DNA of 64,000 nt. It comes from Hormiphora californensis (taxonomy: Eukaryota > Ctenophora > Tentaculata > Cydippida > Pleurobrachiidae). The stretch spans positions 3,206,847-3,270,846 of the forward strand of contig CM035355.1 of the NCBI GenBank assembly GCA_020137815.1, read 5' to 3'. The position numbers were made by a program, and so were the translations under genes. Positions within the stretch are counted from its first letter, which is position 1, and each line of letters opens with the position of its first letter. Positions 1 through 12,700 of this stretch are shown here, one piece after another. The notes under the pieces were generated by a model that had not been told where the DNA came from, did no database searches, and worked only from the letters and a program-made list of their open reading frames with translations.

Positions 1-378
1 TGTGAGAAAGAGAGTGAGCAGAGAAAATATAGTGAGGTATAGGAAAGAGTGAAGAGGTGAAATATTCCGGTGAGACGGGATGACGGTAATGATTCACAGC
101 TGCGAATCCAAATTTCCCGGAAGTCATTTTGATCAAGACGAAATACAAGGGAAAGTAGAATTTAACGCTCGAAATTAGAAAATAGCTTTCAGAGACAGCA
201 TTCGCCAAAAGAAAAACACCTGGCAACGAAATGAGGGAAAGAGAGGGAGAGCGTGAGAGAGATGGAGGAAGAGAGACTAGAATAGAGGGAAAGCTAAATA
301 TCCTCAGGCGAGGTTCAGCGGTAGTACCGTTAGCAAAGAGAGATAGAGATGGAGACTAAAGAGGGATAGAGAGAGATT

Positions 379-562
<184 letters not shown>

Positions 563-689
563 TGTGTTTAGTAATGATGTTACAGCAGCAATCAGGGGTG
601 TCGCGTGTGGCTTATTGGAGGTTATTAATTAGCGTTGCTTGGGTATTGCCCACTGAAATGGGCACATGACGACGAGCCAGGGGAAGCGG

Positions 690-1150
690 AGCGAATAGAG
701 GGTGTACTAGAATGGGAATAGAGGGTGTTATACTAGAATGGGAATAGAGGGTGTACTAGAATGGGAATAGAGGGTGTTATACTAGAATGGGAATAGAGGG
801 TGTACTAGAATGGGAATAGAGGGTGTTATACTAGAATGGGAATAGAGGGTGTACTAGAATGGGAATAGAGGGTGTTATACTAGAATGGGAATAGAGGGTG
901 TACTAGAATGGGAATAGAGGGTGTTCTATAATGGGAATAGAGGGTGTACTAGAATGGGAATAGAGGGTGTTCTAGAATGGGAATAGAGGGTGTACTAGAA
1001 TGGGAATAGAGGGTGTTCTAGAATGGGAATAGAGGGTGTACTAGAATGGGAATAGAGGGTGTTCACTGTTCTAGAATGGGAATAGAGGGTGTACTAGAAT
1101 GGGAATAGAGGGTGTACTATAGATTCTAGAAAGGGGAATAGAAGGTGTAC
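690..1150. repeat. Minisatellite, 23 and 26 bp units
   Basis: About 20 tandem copies of a unit containing TGGGAATAGAGGGTGT. Two forms, TGTACTAGAA (23 bp) and TGTTATACTAGAA (26 bp), alternate regularly in the first half; in the second half the longer form gives way to TGTTCTAGAA. The alternation implies amplification of a two-unit block. Confidence 0.93.
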
Positions 1151-1790
1151 TAGTCGAGTGAAGCTGGAAGGAGAAGGAGTATTATAAAAGCAAAGCAATA
1201 AATGCCCGTAGTCAAAGGGCAACTCGAAGAGTAAATGGCTATGGTTAAGCTGAATGAAACGTTTAAATTTGTCAATGTAAAAGGGAAACTGAGGAAGACT
1301 ATTAAATAACGATTCTGTATGAAATATTTGCCCCTCCCAAAGAGCAGAACAATTCTCCCTCCCATAAAACAGAGAGAAGCAACACAGTACACAGTATATA
1401 TGGGCTACAAGTTACTAGATAGAGATATCATAAAAGTGTCACTCACATGATTGATATTATATACCGTACATGTAACGGCGTATATGTTTCACTGCTGCAG
1501 CTGTATGCTCTATCAATCCTGCTCTATCTCTATCTCCCTCTCTCCTCTCGCATTCTCTTTCGCTTTCTCTGTCTCCGAGACTCTCTATCCCTAGACATCT
1601 CTCTAATATGCTATCTTTTTATCTCTGTGTAGTCAGCAGAGATGGAGCACCAAAATCATGACTGTATTATGATATAGAGTCGCTCTAGCGAAGCGATTGC
1701 AATACAATCAAAGGAGATACAAAACAAGAAGAGTGATAGAGCGGGGTGGGGGTAGTTGGTTAGATCTTCAAGGGGAGAAAGGGGGAGAGT

Positions 1791-1910
<120 letters not shown>

Positions 1911-2169
1911 TTCAGAGGCGACTCTCTCCGTAGCTTGCTACGTAGCTGCAGTAGGAGAGAGGAGAGAGAGAGAAAAAGTAGCCCATTCCAGTTCCCAGAA
2001 AAAAAGTGACAACTTTTCTAAATCTGATAATAGTTAGAGCGATCTAGATTGAGATGGGTGCGAGAATAACACTGTGAGAAGAGCTATAACGAAGATGAAG
2101 ATGATTATTTAGATAGTGTGTCTGATTGATAGATAGCTGAGGGAGAAAGAGAGAGAGAGAGAGAGAGAT

Positions 2170-3540
2170 GAGAAGATGGAGAGGCGGAGAGACGGGCGTT
2201 TGGGTTTTTTTTTCCCATTGTTAAATTCCTTGCGTTTTTAAAAGAAGGGGTTAACAATTTTATTTTTTGAGTACAATAGATAAGGGGGGGGCAGAAGGTT
2301 TGAAAAGTGTTTAATTTGCATGAAAGGAAAATGAGGGGAAACAGGGAAAAAAGGGGGGGAAAAAAAGGGGATAAGAGGAAGGGAATTTGGGAGAAAAGGG
2401 GGGAAAAAAAAAAGGGGGGGGAAAAAGGGGGGGGTTCCCCTTTCGTTAAAAAAAAATAAAACCCCCCCAATTTTTTTTTTTCTATTTTTCCCTGGGGGGC
2501 TTTCCCGGGTTTTTTTTTTTTTTTTTTTTCAAAAAAAGGGGAAAGGGGAAAAAAAGGAAAAAAAGAAAAAAAAAAAAGGGGGGGAAAAAAAAAAAGGAAA
2601 AAAGAAAAAAGGGGAAAGGGGGGAAAGAAAAAAAAGGGGGAAAAAAAAAAAAAAAATTGGAGAGCAAAGATAAAAAAAGGGGGGGGGAAAAAAAATAAGG
2701 GGGTTTTTTAAACAAATTTTTTTTTTTTAAAAAAAAAAAAGGCCCCCCCGGGGGGTTCCCCCCCCCGGGGTTTTTCCCCCCCCCCTTTTTTCCCTTTTTT
2801 TTCCCCCCTTTTTCCCCCCCTTAAAAAATTCCCCCCCCCCCCCAAAAAAAAAAAAGGGGGAAGGGGGGGGGAAAAAAGGGGGAGAGGAAAGGGAAAAGGG
2901 GGGAGTTTAAAGGCCCCAGGGGGAAGAAATTGAGGAAGGGGGGAAAAAAAAATTAAAAAAAGCGGAAAAACCCAAAAAATGGCCCCCAAAAGTTGAAATG
3001 AAATTTTCCGCCAGGGCGTCCCCCCAAAAAAATTTTTTTCCCCCGAAAAAAAACCCAAAATGCCCCCCATTGACTTTTTTTTTTCCAAAATTTTTGTCCC
3101 CCAAAACGGGGTTTTGCCCTCCTTTTTTTCCCTTTTTTTTTCCCCCCCCAAAATTTTCCCTTTTTTTTGCAAAGGACCGTTTTTTCTTCATTTTTTCTTT
3201 TCCCCCCAAAAGGTTATTAAGGGGGGTAAAAAAACTAAAAAAAAAATTTTAAAAAAAATTGCAAGAAAATTTTCCCAGTTAAAAAAAAAGGGCCCATAGA
3301 TTATCCCAAAAATTTTAAAATCCCCGGGGCCCCCTTGAAAAAGTTGGGGCCCGCCCGCCCCCCCCCTTTTTTATTTCTTTTTAAAACCCCCCAGGGGAAA
3401 AAATTTTTCCCCCCCGGGGGGGGGGGCCAAAAAAAACCCTGCCCAAAAATCCCAAAACCCCTCCTTTTGGGGAAAGGGAAACTATAGAAGGACAAAACTT
3501 CTAGAAATTTTAAAAAAACTTTTAAACCCATCTTGGGGTT
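2170..3540. other. Low-quality consensus, homopolymer-inflated sequence
   Basis: The sequence consists almost wholly of runs of 3 to 20 identical bases, with hardly any normal dinucleotide texture, and returns to ordinary sequence at about 3540. It lies between GA/CT-rich repeats, where long-read consensus tends to fail. The 3' end of the minus-strand carrier gene at 3577-6409 should fall here (its last exon is missing), so real coding sequence has probably been lost. No feature inside should be trusted. Confidence 0.75.
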
Positions 3541-3576
3541 TAACCTAAACCAACACGGTTAAAGAAACTATATTAC

Positions 3577-3776
3577 CCGATAAAGATCTCTAACAACATT
3601 GCCACTACCTCCTCCCTTCTCCACCTGGATACGAGTTTTAACCACATCAGCGGGGTGGGTCAGGGTGGCGGCCACCAGACCAGCCACACTCCCCGATACT
3701 CCTTGTCGCCTGGATCGTGTCTGAAACATCGCGGGTGGTCAGTGGTCACTGGTCAGACTACCTGACAGCTGCTATT

Positions 3777-3809
<33 letters not shown>

Positions 3810-4251
3810 TAGAGAGGAGAGCTATATAGCTAGATGACGATAGATAGAGAGATAGATAGATATATAGCTATAGGATACGAGAGAGAGAGAGAGCGAGAGC
3901 TCTCATAGCCTGCTAGAGAGATAGAATATCTGGATCTCTAGCTACTCTCTCATCCGCTCTATCGATTCTCTCTCGAGCGGATTGATTTTTTCGCGTTCGC
4001 TCTCGCATATCGCGCGCTCTCCTCTCGCTCTCTCGCTTGTCGCTCTCGCACTCGTCTCTCTTCCTCTATCGCTTCTCGCTCTATCTCTCTCTTTCTCCGC
4101 TCTTCTCCTCCTCCTCTCTCTCTCTCTCTCCTCTCTCAGTTTCTCTTCTCCTCTCTTTCTCTCCTCTCTTTTTGCTTCTCATCTCTTCTCTCTCTCTCGC
4201 TCGCTCTCTCGCTCTTTTTCCGCTTTCTCCGCGTCGGTCTCGCTCTCTCGC

Positions 4252-4296
<45 letters not shown>

Positions 4297-5922
4297 CTCT
4301 CTCTCTTCTCTCTCTTCTCGCTCTCGCCCTCTCGCGCCTCCTCCCTCTCTCTTCCTTCCTCTCTTTCTCCTCGTCGCTTCTTCTCTCTCTACTCTCTCGC
4401 GGGTGGGTCATAGATTGACTTTTCTTCTACTCTTTACATATTTTCTCCTTTCCTACCAGTACACATTTACGACGTAAAGGTAAATTTACCTTACTTTTTC
4501 TTTCTGACTTTTTCTCTCTGACTCTCTCCGGGGGGTGCGACATGTTAATTTTGTTAACTTTGTTAATATTAACATCGCGAAAATAGGTGATTTATTAACA
4601 AGATTAACAAAACGTTAACAAACGTTAACAAATGCCATTTATGCCATCTAAATCACCTTTAGCGCGTGTTTTTGGTATTAAACAATTGTTCTGCGAGCAA
4701 AGTTGTTCCTTCTGCACGATTTGCACACCCCCTACTACCTCTACTACGGCTTTTCTACAGCGATTTGGTTCATTATGTAAATTTTAATAAAAACTAGCAA
4801 AACTAAACCGCAATTGAAGTCAATTGACCCTATAGGGTCCTAATCCACATTTTTTCAACCCTAAAACTAAATAAGACTCATGATTTTACCTTGAAACAAA
4901 AAATATCCCCAAAAATCAATTTTCTAAAAAAACACAAGGATTTGTAGCGAAGCAAATTTTCAATCTTTGACCAAAAAATTGATTTTGGAAATATTTTCTT
5001 TCTTTTTCCAACAGAAACGTTGTGCATCATCTTCTTTCGTCCAAAGAATCGATTATCAATGAAAAATTACGTTAAAGTGAGATTTTGTACGCTAAATTGA
5101 AATCATTGTGACTTTTGGATTTTTATCGATTTTGAGCCAAAAAACATGTATGCCGGACTTTGGTTATCGGAAGAAGCCTTGTTTGGGTATATTTGTGTTA
5201 GATAAGTCATTAAACTATAAAATTAAACCAGTTAAAGAAGTACTCTCAACCAATAAGAACAGTCTTTTAGCATTTGTTAACTTTGTTAATTTTGTTAATT
5301 AACGTTAATTAACAAAATCGAAAAAAGAGGTGATTTATTAACAATTAACATGTCGTCCCCCCCCTCTCTCCTTCTCAACTCTCTTTTTCTCTCCATTCCT
5401 CTATCTCTCCCTCTCACCGTCCCTCTCCCCAAAAAGCAACCCACCTTGTCTTTGGCTAAAGAGATTCCGTTTAATGCCAGTATAGACCGCCAAATAAATC
5501 CCAGAGAAAGGGGCGTCTCTGAAGAGAGTAGGTAGAAATCCACGGTACAGACCTCGTATCCTGTCCTCGGATGTGACCGACATAACTGCACCAGCAATAC
5601 TCCGATAGCCAAACCTCCCACTCTATAAGGAACAAGAAGACAAAATTACAAGAAGAGTGACAAATCAGGCAGGAAAAAATCAAATAATAAATGGATAATC
5701 GCATACATCCTTACCTCTCAACAAGAAGTGATCGTTATATCAAGAGTTGTTATAGCGATCACTTCTTGATGGGAGGTAAGGATTATCTTAGAGTTGTTAC
5801 CTCGTAGCGAGTTTTTATAAGACTGAAGGGTTGAACCACCGCCGCAGTTATAATCCTAGCAACTGAACCGAGAACCACAGCTGCCAGACCACTCACATCG
5901 CCGCCGTATAACCTCTTAACCT

Positions 5923-6016
<94 letters not shown>

Positions 6017-6409
6017 CGAAGAGACTAGAGAGCAACTTTGTTAGATAGAGAGGGAGGGAGTCAGTACTTGACCACATAACTCACTTGGGAAAGTGAGACG
6101 AAGTAACATGCGACTCCCGGAACAGTTTTAGCGAGGGAAGGGTTCAGTCCAACCCAGAGATTTCGGATAACTGTAGCACGATTCTCCTGGGATAACACCT
6201 TCTTGCATACCCCCCTAAAACGTTTAAATTAACACACACACAGACATGCTCCTGGATATATTTCCGTAGAACAGTAAATTACATGCTACCTACGTCATAG
6301 ATTCAGCTGGCTTTAGTTGGAGCTGTGTTTTGATAAAGTCGAGCGGCTGAAATAGTATTGTGCATATTGTCCCGCTGCACAGACCGCCCACTAAGGACAC
6401 TGACACGCT
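3577..6409 (-). CDS. SLC25A38: SLC25A38-like mitochondrial glycine carrier, incomplete gene
   Basis: Mitochondrial inner-membrane carrier of the SLC25 family. In vertebrates and yeast (Hem25) SLC25A38 imports glycine for the first step of haem synthesis. Five phase-consistent minus-strand exons are seen: 6294-6409, 6085-6214, 5801-5920, 5445-5622 and 3577-3701. Three carrier signatures are visible in order: FQPLDFIKTQLQ, VQPFSLIKTRYE and THPADVVKTRIQ (PxD/SxxKT, one per two-helix repeat). The block LFRDAPFSGIYLAVYTGIK is the clearest SLC25A38 match. The exon 5 acceptor (ACAAG/GAG) lacks a good pyrimidine tract and was chosen by phase. The N-terminal exon was not found, and the last exon (final helix) should lie in the corrupted segment below 3540. 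Intron 4 holds the DNA transposon at 4530-5363. Family assignment is fairly sure; completeness is not. Confidence 0.82.
3775..4415. repeat. GA tract switching to CT tract
   Basis: Purine-rich GA/GATA repeats up to about 3900 turn into a CT-rich stretch from 3960 to 4415, with GAGCTC-type junctions between. Open frames here are Ser/Leu or Arg/Glu low complexity. It lies in the last visible intron of the carrier gene. Confidence 0.8.
4530..5363. mobile_element. Non-autonomous DNA transposon, copy 1
   Basis: About 834 bp with terminal inverted repeats starting GGGGGGTGCGACATGTTAAT and ending ATTAACATGTCGTCCCCCC. The ends continue as GTTAAC-rich inverted repeats with a shared AAATCACCT block. 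It is flanked by 8 bp direct repeats CTCTCTCC (4522-4529 and 5364-5371). A near-identical copy lies in opposite orientation at 58674-59505. There is no transposase frame. An 8 bp duplication fits hAT or P-like families, but the G-rich terminus matches no superfamily I can name. Confidence 0.85.
5925..6014. repeat. (GA)n microsatellite in carrier intron
   Basis: Pure GA repeat directly adjoining the 3' splice site of the carrier exon 5801-5920. On the coding strand it is a (TC)n tract, so it serves as that acceptor's pyrimidine tract. Confidence 0.92.
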
Positions 6410-6535
6410 CTGAGAGAGAAGGAGGTGGGTGATATATGCTACTGAGGTCTGAGAGAGGGAGGTGGGTGATGTATGCTGCTGAGAGAGGGAGGTGGGTGAT
6501 ATATACATGCTACTGAGAGGTGAGAAGTGAAGTGG
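6410..6535 (-). repeat. Tandem repeat carrying 3' splice-site copies
   Basis: Read on the minus strand, a unit of roughly 30 bp containing CACCCACCTCCCTCTCTCAG is repeated 3 to 4 times immediately upstream of the acceptor at 6410. Each unit ends in a pyrimidine tract plus CAG, so each resembles the real acceptor of the SLC25A38-like exon 6294-6409. Confidence 0.8.
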
Positions 6536-6539
6536 GTGA

Positions 6540-7698
6540 TACATGCTGATGGCAGGATGAAACTAAATATATCTCTTACCTCTGTCACCATCAGTGCGTC
6601 ATAAAACTATCATCATACAACTACTGCAGCTAACCTGCTAACAAGTCAAATCATAGAATTCAGAAATGAATTTGGTGTTCAGTAGATATTTTCAGGTAAA
6701 TCAGGGGTGGCAGAACCGGGGGGGGGGGGAGGCTCGGGGCCCTGGTATTTGTACATGGGGGGGGGGGGCTAGGGGTGAGCTGAGGTTTTGGCCAAAATGA
6801 GCTCAAAACACCGACTTTTTCGCCCTAAACTCCGACTTTTTCGCCCAAAAATATGGAATTAGTGCCGGATAAATCAAGCAAATTTTGCTTGCAAAAAAGG
6901 TCATCACCAAAAGTTTTGACCAGCCAAAAAGAAAATTCGCGGCATGAATCAAGAATTCGCCAGACTAATTTTTGATGAGGTGGACTGTTCGGTGGTCAGG
7001 GGCGGCATGACGCGGTCTGAACGGGTCAAGACACCACGCTCCGAAACCGCCACTAATTACAAGGAGTATAATTCTCCATTAGTTGAGTTGATCAGACCCG
7101 CTTTTATACACTTGCAAGGAAAACAGTGCCTACCGAAGCCTCGTAGTTGTAATAGTTTTGGTGATTAAAGTTTCATCCTTAGATACGAAGAAAGCTCTGC
7201 ACAAGCTCTTTCATTTCAAGATCAGTAGCCCCTCTTTCTTCCGGCTCACTAGTCACTCCTTTGGGCTACTCCTTCGGGACTCGATCCTACCCGTAAGTAA
7301 CCGCTGGGCGCTGCCGAGCCAGCGAGTCTGCACAGAGGAGAGAAAAGCGCAAAATGAGTTTAGTTTTAAAACTTATGTTCATAATTACAGTTTTCAGCCC
7401 ATAAATAATCATCTTAGGTCGTTGACAGGGCATTTAAAGAGGGGAAGACCTCTCAGACGGGACTTAAAACTTAATTGGCAAACGTTGCTGGCCCCCTTGG
7501 CCTATGCTACAGGCCCTAAAGCCGTGGAAAACGCGCGCACTTGGGGTCTGCAGCGCATGCCAACTGGCCCCCCTGTTCTGCGCCACGCGCAGCGCGGGAT
7601 AAGGCAGCGCTTTTCAAAAAACTTAAAAGTTAAAAAACAGAAAACTTAAAGGTCCCCCCAAACTACTATGTCCCTTGCTGCGCGCGACCGGATTTTAG
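6540..7698. other. Gene-free segment with an unrecognised open frame
   Basis: No recognisable exon. Two G-runs (6720-6729 and 6759-6768) stand out. A plus-strand frame of 163 codons at 7158-7649 has ordinary amino-acid composition with a basic C-terminus, but I recognise no domain, and the segment ends in a transposon-like hairpin. I regard it as probably non-coding. Confidence 0.4.
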
Positions 7699-7825
7699 AC
7701 GGCCATAGCTCCACCCCCTGATAAGATAGAGACTTGAAATTTGTTTTGTAGGGAGATCATATCGAGTTCTTCGTACAGAACAAATTTCAAGTCTCTATCT
7801 CATCAGGGAGTGGAGTTATGACCGT
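7699..7825. mobile_element. Hairpin MITE, about 127 bp
   Basis: Inverted repeat: ACGGCCATAGCTCCAC near 7699 pairs with GTGGAGTTATGACCGT ending near 7825, and the inner arms GAGACTTGAAATTTGTT and AACAAATTTCAAGTCTC match exactly. The phrase GTCTCTATCTCATC also occurs inside the large palindrome at 15020-16361, suggesting related families. Confidence 0.75.
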
Positions 7826-8177
7826 GGGAAATTTCACAAAACAAGATTACAAGATTACAAGATTAAAACAGAATTTATAATGTCAATAAAATCAACATCC
7901 GCTCATACACTATACGAGCCTGGATATGCATAGTACAGTATGACAACACATAACCAGGCCCGGTAATAAATTAATATTACTAGTTACCTCAAGCGGATTT
8001 CAACATTAAGGTAACGAGAAATATGTAAGCACATTAGGTACTGTCCGAATCATCGAGTCAATCAATAAATTATATAAAAGTGTATTTTCATTAGTCATCT
8101 CACACATTGATTATATGATTGGGTGACACACGAATTTAATATATGATTAGATGACTGGTTAAAATGGTCTATTACTT

Positions 8178-8359
8178 TTTAGTGCACGAGGCCGAAGGCC
8201 GAGTGCTCTAAATACAACAATAATGAACCGAGACCGACAGGTCGAGGTAGATCCTTTTACTTAGCTGCCGAGCCTGCGAGGCACGCTAAGTGTAACTACT
8301 GAGCGAGCCTGCGAGCTCTGTAGTTGTACTTTTGGGCCGAGCCTGCGAGGTCTAAAAGT
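8178..8359. other. Array of small hairpins with constant loop
   Basis: Five short stem-loops lie end to end. Three (8259-8291, 8294-8325, 8328-8359) share the identical 10-base centre GAGCCTGCGA, closed by different but self-complementary stems: CTTAGC/GCTAAG with TGCC/GGCA, AACTAC/GTAGTT with GAGC/GCTC, and ACTTTT/AAAAGT with GGCC/GGTC. Two others (8178-8212 and 8226-8252) have related G+C-rich centres, GAGGCCGAAGGCCGAG and CGAGACCGACAGGTCG. Constant loop with covarying stems is seen directly; function is unknown. Confidence 0.75.
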
Positions 8360-8461
8360 GAAAGAATCTTTAACATATTGTTGTGTAATAGAGCATGTAA
8401 AAGCAGTCATCTAATTTTATTAGATGATTTTGGAAACAAACGGGTGAAAGAGATAAGATTG

Positions 8462-8592
<131 letters not shown>

Positions 8593-8769
8593 TGTGCAGT
8601 AGTCACTACTGCAAAGTGCACAGTTGCACACGCCCTAACCCTTATCTTTTCTTCCACTCTGCAACTATAGGTCACGTGATCGTCACGTGATGGCACCACA
8701 CCAATGAGCGTCCTGCGTCTGCTTTCCCTCTTTGCCTTCGATTCTCTCTTTTTTTATGATCTACTCGAG

Positions 8770-9479
<710 letters not shown>

Positions 9480-9589
9480 TAGTCTTTATCCCGTTCACTC
9501 AGTTTGTAATGTTTGTAATGTTCACACTGTGTGCGTGTGACTAGAAAGTGTTTAATTTTTCACATACCACTGCAGCGGTATTTTACTTT

Positions 9590-9702
9590 ATAATTACTAG
9601 TGTTTTTGCAGTGGTCTAAAATTTCACAGTACACTTTAACCACCGGAAACAGTGTACTGTGAAAATTTAGATGACCGGTCAAAATTGTCTAATAGTAATT
9701 AT
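9590..9702. mobile_element. Short imperfect hairpin MITE
   Basis: Outer arms ATAATTACTA (9590) and TAGTAATTAT (9693-9702), inner arms TTTCACAGTACACT and AGTGTACTGTGAAAA around a loop near 9640-9650. A similar phrase (GATGACTGGTTAAAATGGTCTA) occurs near 8150, suggesting another fragment of the same family. Confidence 0.65.
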
Positions 9703-9753
9703 AACACACATGTAAAACAAGTCAACATTATATAACGCTGCAGCTGATATGGA

Positions 9754-12700
9754 TTAAGCAGTACAGTAAAGGGACCCAGAGACCGATGTGATATTAGGTT
9801 GAAGTAAAAGGACCCAGGAATGATTTTGCAGAAGGGGAAAAGGGCTGATGCCGGAAGTGATGGAAAATAAGTCGAAGTAGAAGGACCCGGAAAACCGATG
9901 CGAAATTATGTTGGAGTAAAAGGACCCAGGACTGATATTACAAGGCAATTACTGTCCGTATGCTTTAGAGAAGAGGTGTGTCTTCAATGCTGTTTTGAAA
10001 GATGATAGGGATTCTGAGTCACGTATCGCTCGTGGTAATTCATTCCACAGTTTTGGAGCTACAATACTGAACGCTCCCTTGGTGTTGTCGTAGTGAAACT
10101 CACTTCTCCGTATTTCCTTGAGTGCAGTTTCATCTTTGTCAATTCTGAGTGACTGAACTTTCTGGGGTCGCTTCTCCAACATTTCAGCCATATAGGGGGG
10201 AGATAGTCCGTTTAGAGTCTTGAATACCAGTAAACAAATTTTATACTCTATTCGTTGTCTTACAGGCAAGAAATGTGATTTCATTCTCAGTTTTGTCACA
10301 CCACGTCTGCCCCTCTTGCCGTATATAAATCTCGTTGCAGCGTTTTGTATCTTTTGGAGTCTTTTTAGATCACTATCTTTCATAGAAGACAACAGGGAAT
10401 TGCAGTAATCTAGCCGGCTATGGATGAGAGTAGTCACCAGCTTCGTTTTCTGCATCTTGTTGAGTTTCCCCGCAATCCTCCACATTTGCACAAGTTGAAA
10501 GTTACATGCTCGAACAACTTTAGTAACGTGATCAGACATGGATAGGGTACTGTCAAATATTACACCCAAGTTTCTTGCAGATGGAGCGATTGCCGTTTCC
10601 TCCTCTTCTGGATCAATTTGAATAGTCTCAGTTTCTGCTGCTTTGCTCCATTTACTCTTCAAGATGAGCACTTCTGTTTTGTCAGGATTTAGTTTCAACA
10701 TATTGTGTGCCATCCACATCCTTATATGTGCCACACATTTCTGTAACCTATCAATGACATCAGCGATGGAGTCTGGCAGAAAGGAGATGTAAAGCTGAGA
10801 GTCATCTGCGTACATATGGAGGCTGAGACCATATAGAGCAGCAATCTTTTCCAGATCCTTCGTGTACAAGATGAACAAAAGAGGTCCCAGAATGGATCCC
10901 TGGGGAACGCCAATCTCGATGGGCTTAGAACTAGACTCCATGGATCCAATCCTGACCCTAGCAGACCGTCCAGACAGATATGACTTTATCCATTTGAGAA
11001 CTCGACCTCCAATTCGATATTCAGTCTCAAGTCGATTTAATAGTTTGGAATGAGAAATGGTGTCGAAAGCGGCAGACAAATCCAACAACACCAAGATCAC
11101 CTGGGATTTTTTGTCAACCTGCATGAGGATGTCATTTACTATCTTCACTGTAGCAGTTTCGCAGCTATGGTTAGTTCTGTAAGCAGATTGGAACTTAGCA
11201 AATAGATCATGTTTCTCTATGTGTCCTATCAACTGGTCTGACACACACTTCTCTATCACTTTCGAGAGGAAAGATAAGTTTGAGATGGGTCTATAACTCT
11301 TGAGCTCATCCGGATCCAGAGATGAATTTTTTGTAAGCAGGTCTTATGATAGCTCTCTTCAGACTTTCTGGAACTTCCCCTTCTGATAAGCTCATGTTGA
11401 CAATTTTTGACAGGAGGGGAACAAGATGAGGAAGTACTGCAGTTAAAATCGAAGTAGGAAGTGGATCGAGAGCACAATGTTTTTGATTCATACTTCGGAT
11501 GGTTGTTACCAGTTGTTCATCAGACACAGGTTTAAACGATGCAAATACAGGAGAGATTGGCGATTCTGGCGACAAATCCGGAAGGACAGGCAGAGTTTCC
11601 GAGAATGCTGGGTCGTTGCGAATATCATCGTAGATACATCTGACCTTCGAATGGAAGAAGTCGTTTAGCATTTCTGGTAGTTTGGCAGGATCAGCAACGG
11701 TTGGTAGTTGACGGGGAGTTTTATCTTTACCAAGTAGGTAGTTCAGAAGTTGATAAGTTGCAGAAGGATTTCCTTCGACAGCTTCAAGACGTCTTCTAAA
11801 GTACTCTCTCCTCGCTTTTCGAAACACAGACCGTGCACATCGCACTTCTTTCACAAACTCCAACTCAGCTCGATCAAGCTCTTCAAAGGACACCCTGGTG
11901 GGCTTCCGCAGCTTTTTTCTGTAAAGCTTTTTGTACTTGCGTTCAGCCTTGCGTCGACTTCTCAGCACATTGTAGCAGGCATTATCAAACCATTGAGGTT
12001 TTCCTCCAACCCGGATAGATTTTTCCTCAAGAGGTGCTAGTTCATCCAATATATCAAGTAAAAGCTCCTGGTACATTTCAACGCAGTCAGCAAGAGAGCG
12101 GCCAGGAAACAGTGGTCCTTTCAGTTCAGATTTCTGGATCATATCTGTTATAGCTTCAGCTGTTATTTTTCTCATAGCTCGGCATGTAACTGTCTTTTTC
12201 AGAGATGGTCGGTTTGCTGAACCACAGTGAACATTAAATGATACAAGAAAATGATCAGGAACCTCTGGAGTTGGTATAACATCTACATCACTCAACAGAT
12301 ATTCATCTCCTGCTAAAACCAGGTCAAGCCAACCACCGTTTATATGAGTCGGCTGGTTAATCTTCTGGTGCCAGTTATGATCTTCAACTATTTGCATAAA
12401 GTTGTTCGAAAAATTACAGCTGGGGTTTTCAGCATGGATGTTAAAGTCGCCAGTGATTAGCAGGTGTCCATTCAAAGTGGAGAAAGCCGATAAAAATTGT
12501 TCGAACTCGTCTAAGAAGACAGCCTGTTTTGTTGAATCAGGTGGACGATACACAACAGCTACTCTAGTAAGTTGAACTCCGGGTCCTTCCACTGTAACCA
12601 CTAGGCACTCATATGACGAAAATTGGCGATTCGTCTTCGGTCGCTTCACAGTTAAGCCATTTTTGCATATTACTGCTACACCTCCTCCTCTGGAACCTCT

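Noticed and set aside
2105-3531. Overlapping frames in the homopolymer region
   Set aside because: Pro/Phe/Lys/Gly low complexity from corrupted consensus, on both strands at once.
7158-7649. Protein gene of 163 codons
   Set aside because: No domain recognised, no splice context or neighbour support, and it lies in transposon-rich intergenic DNA. Kept only as a note.
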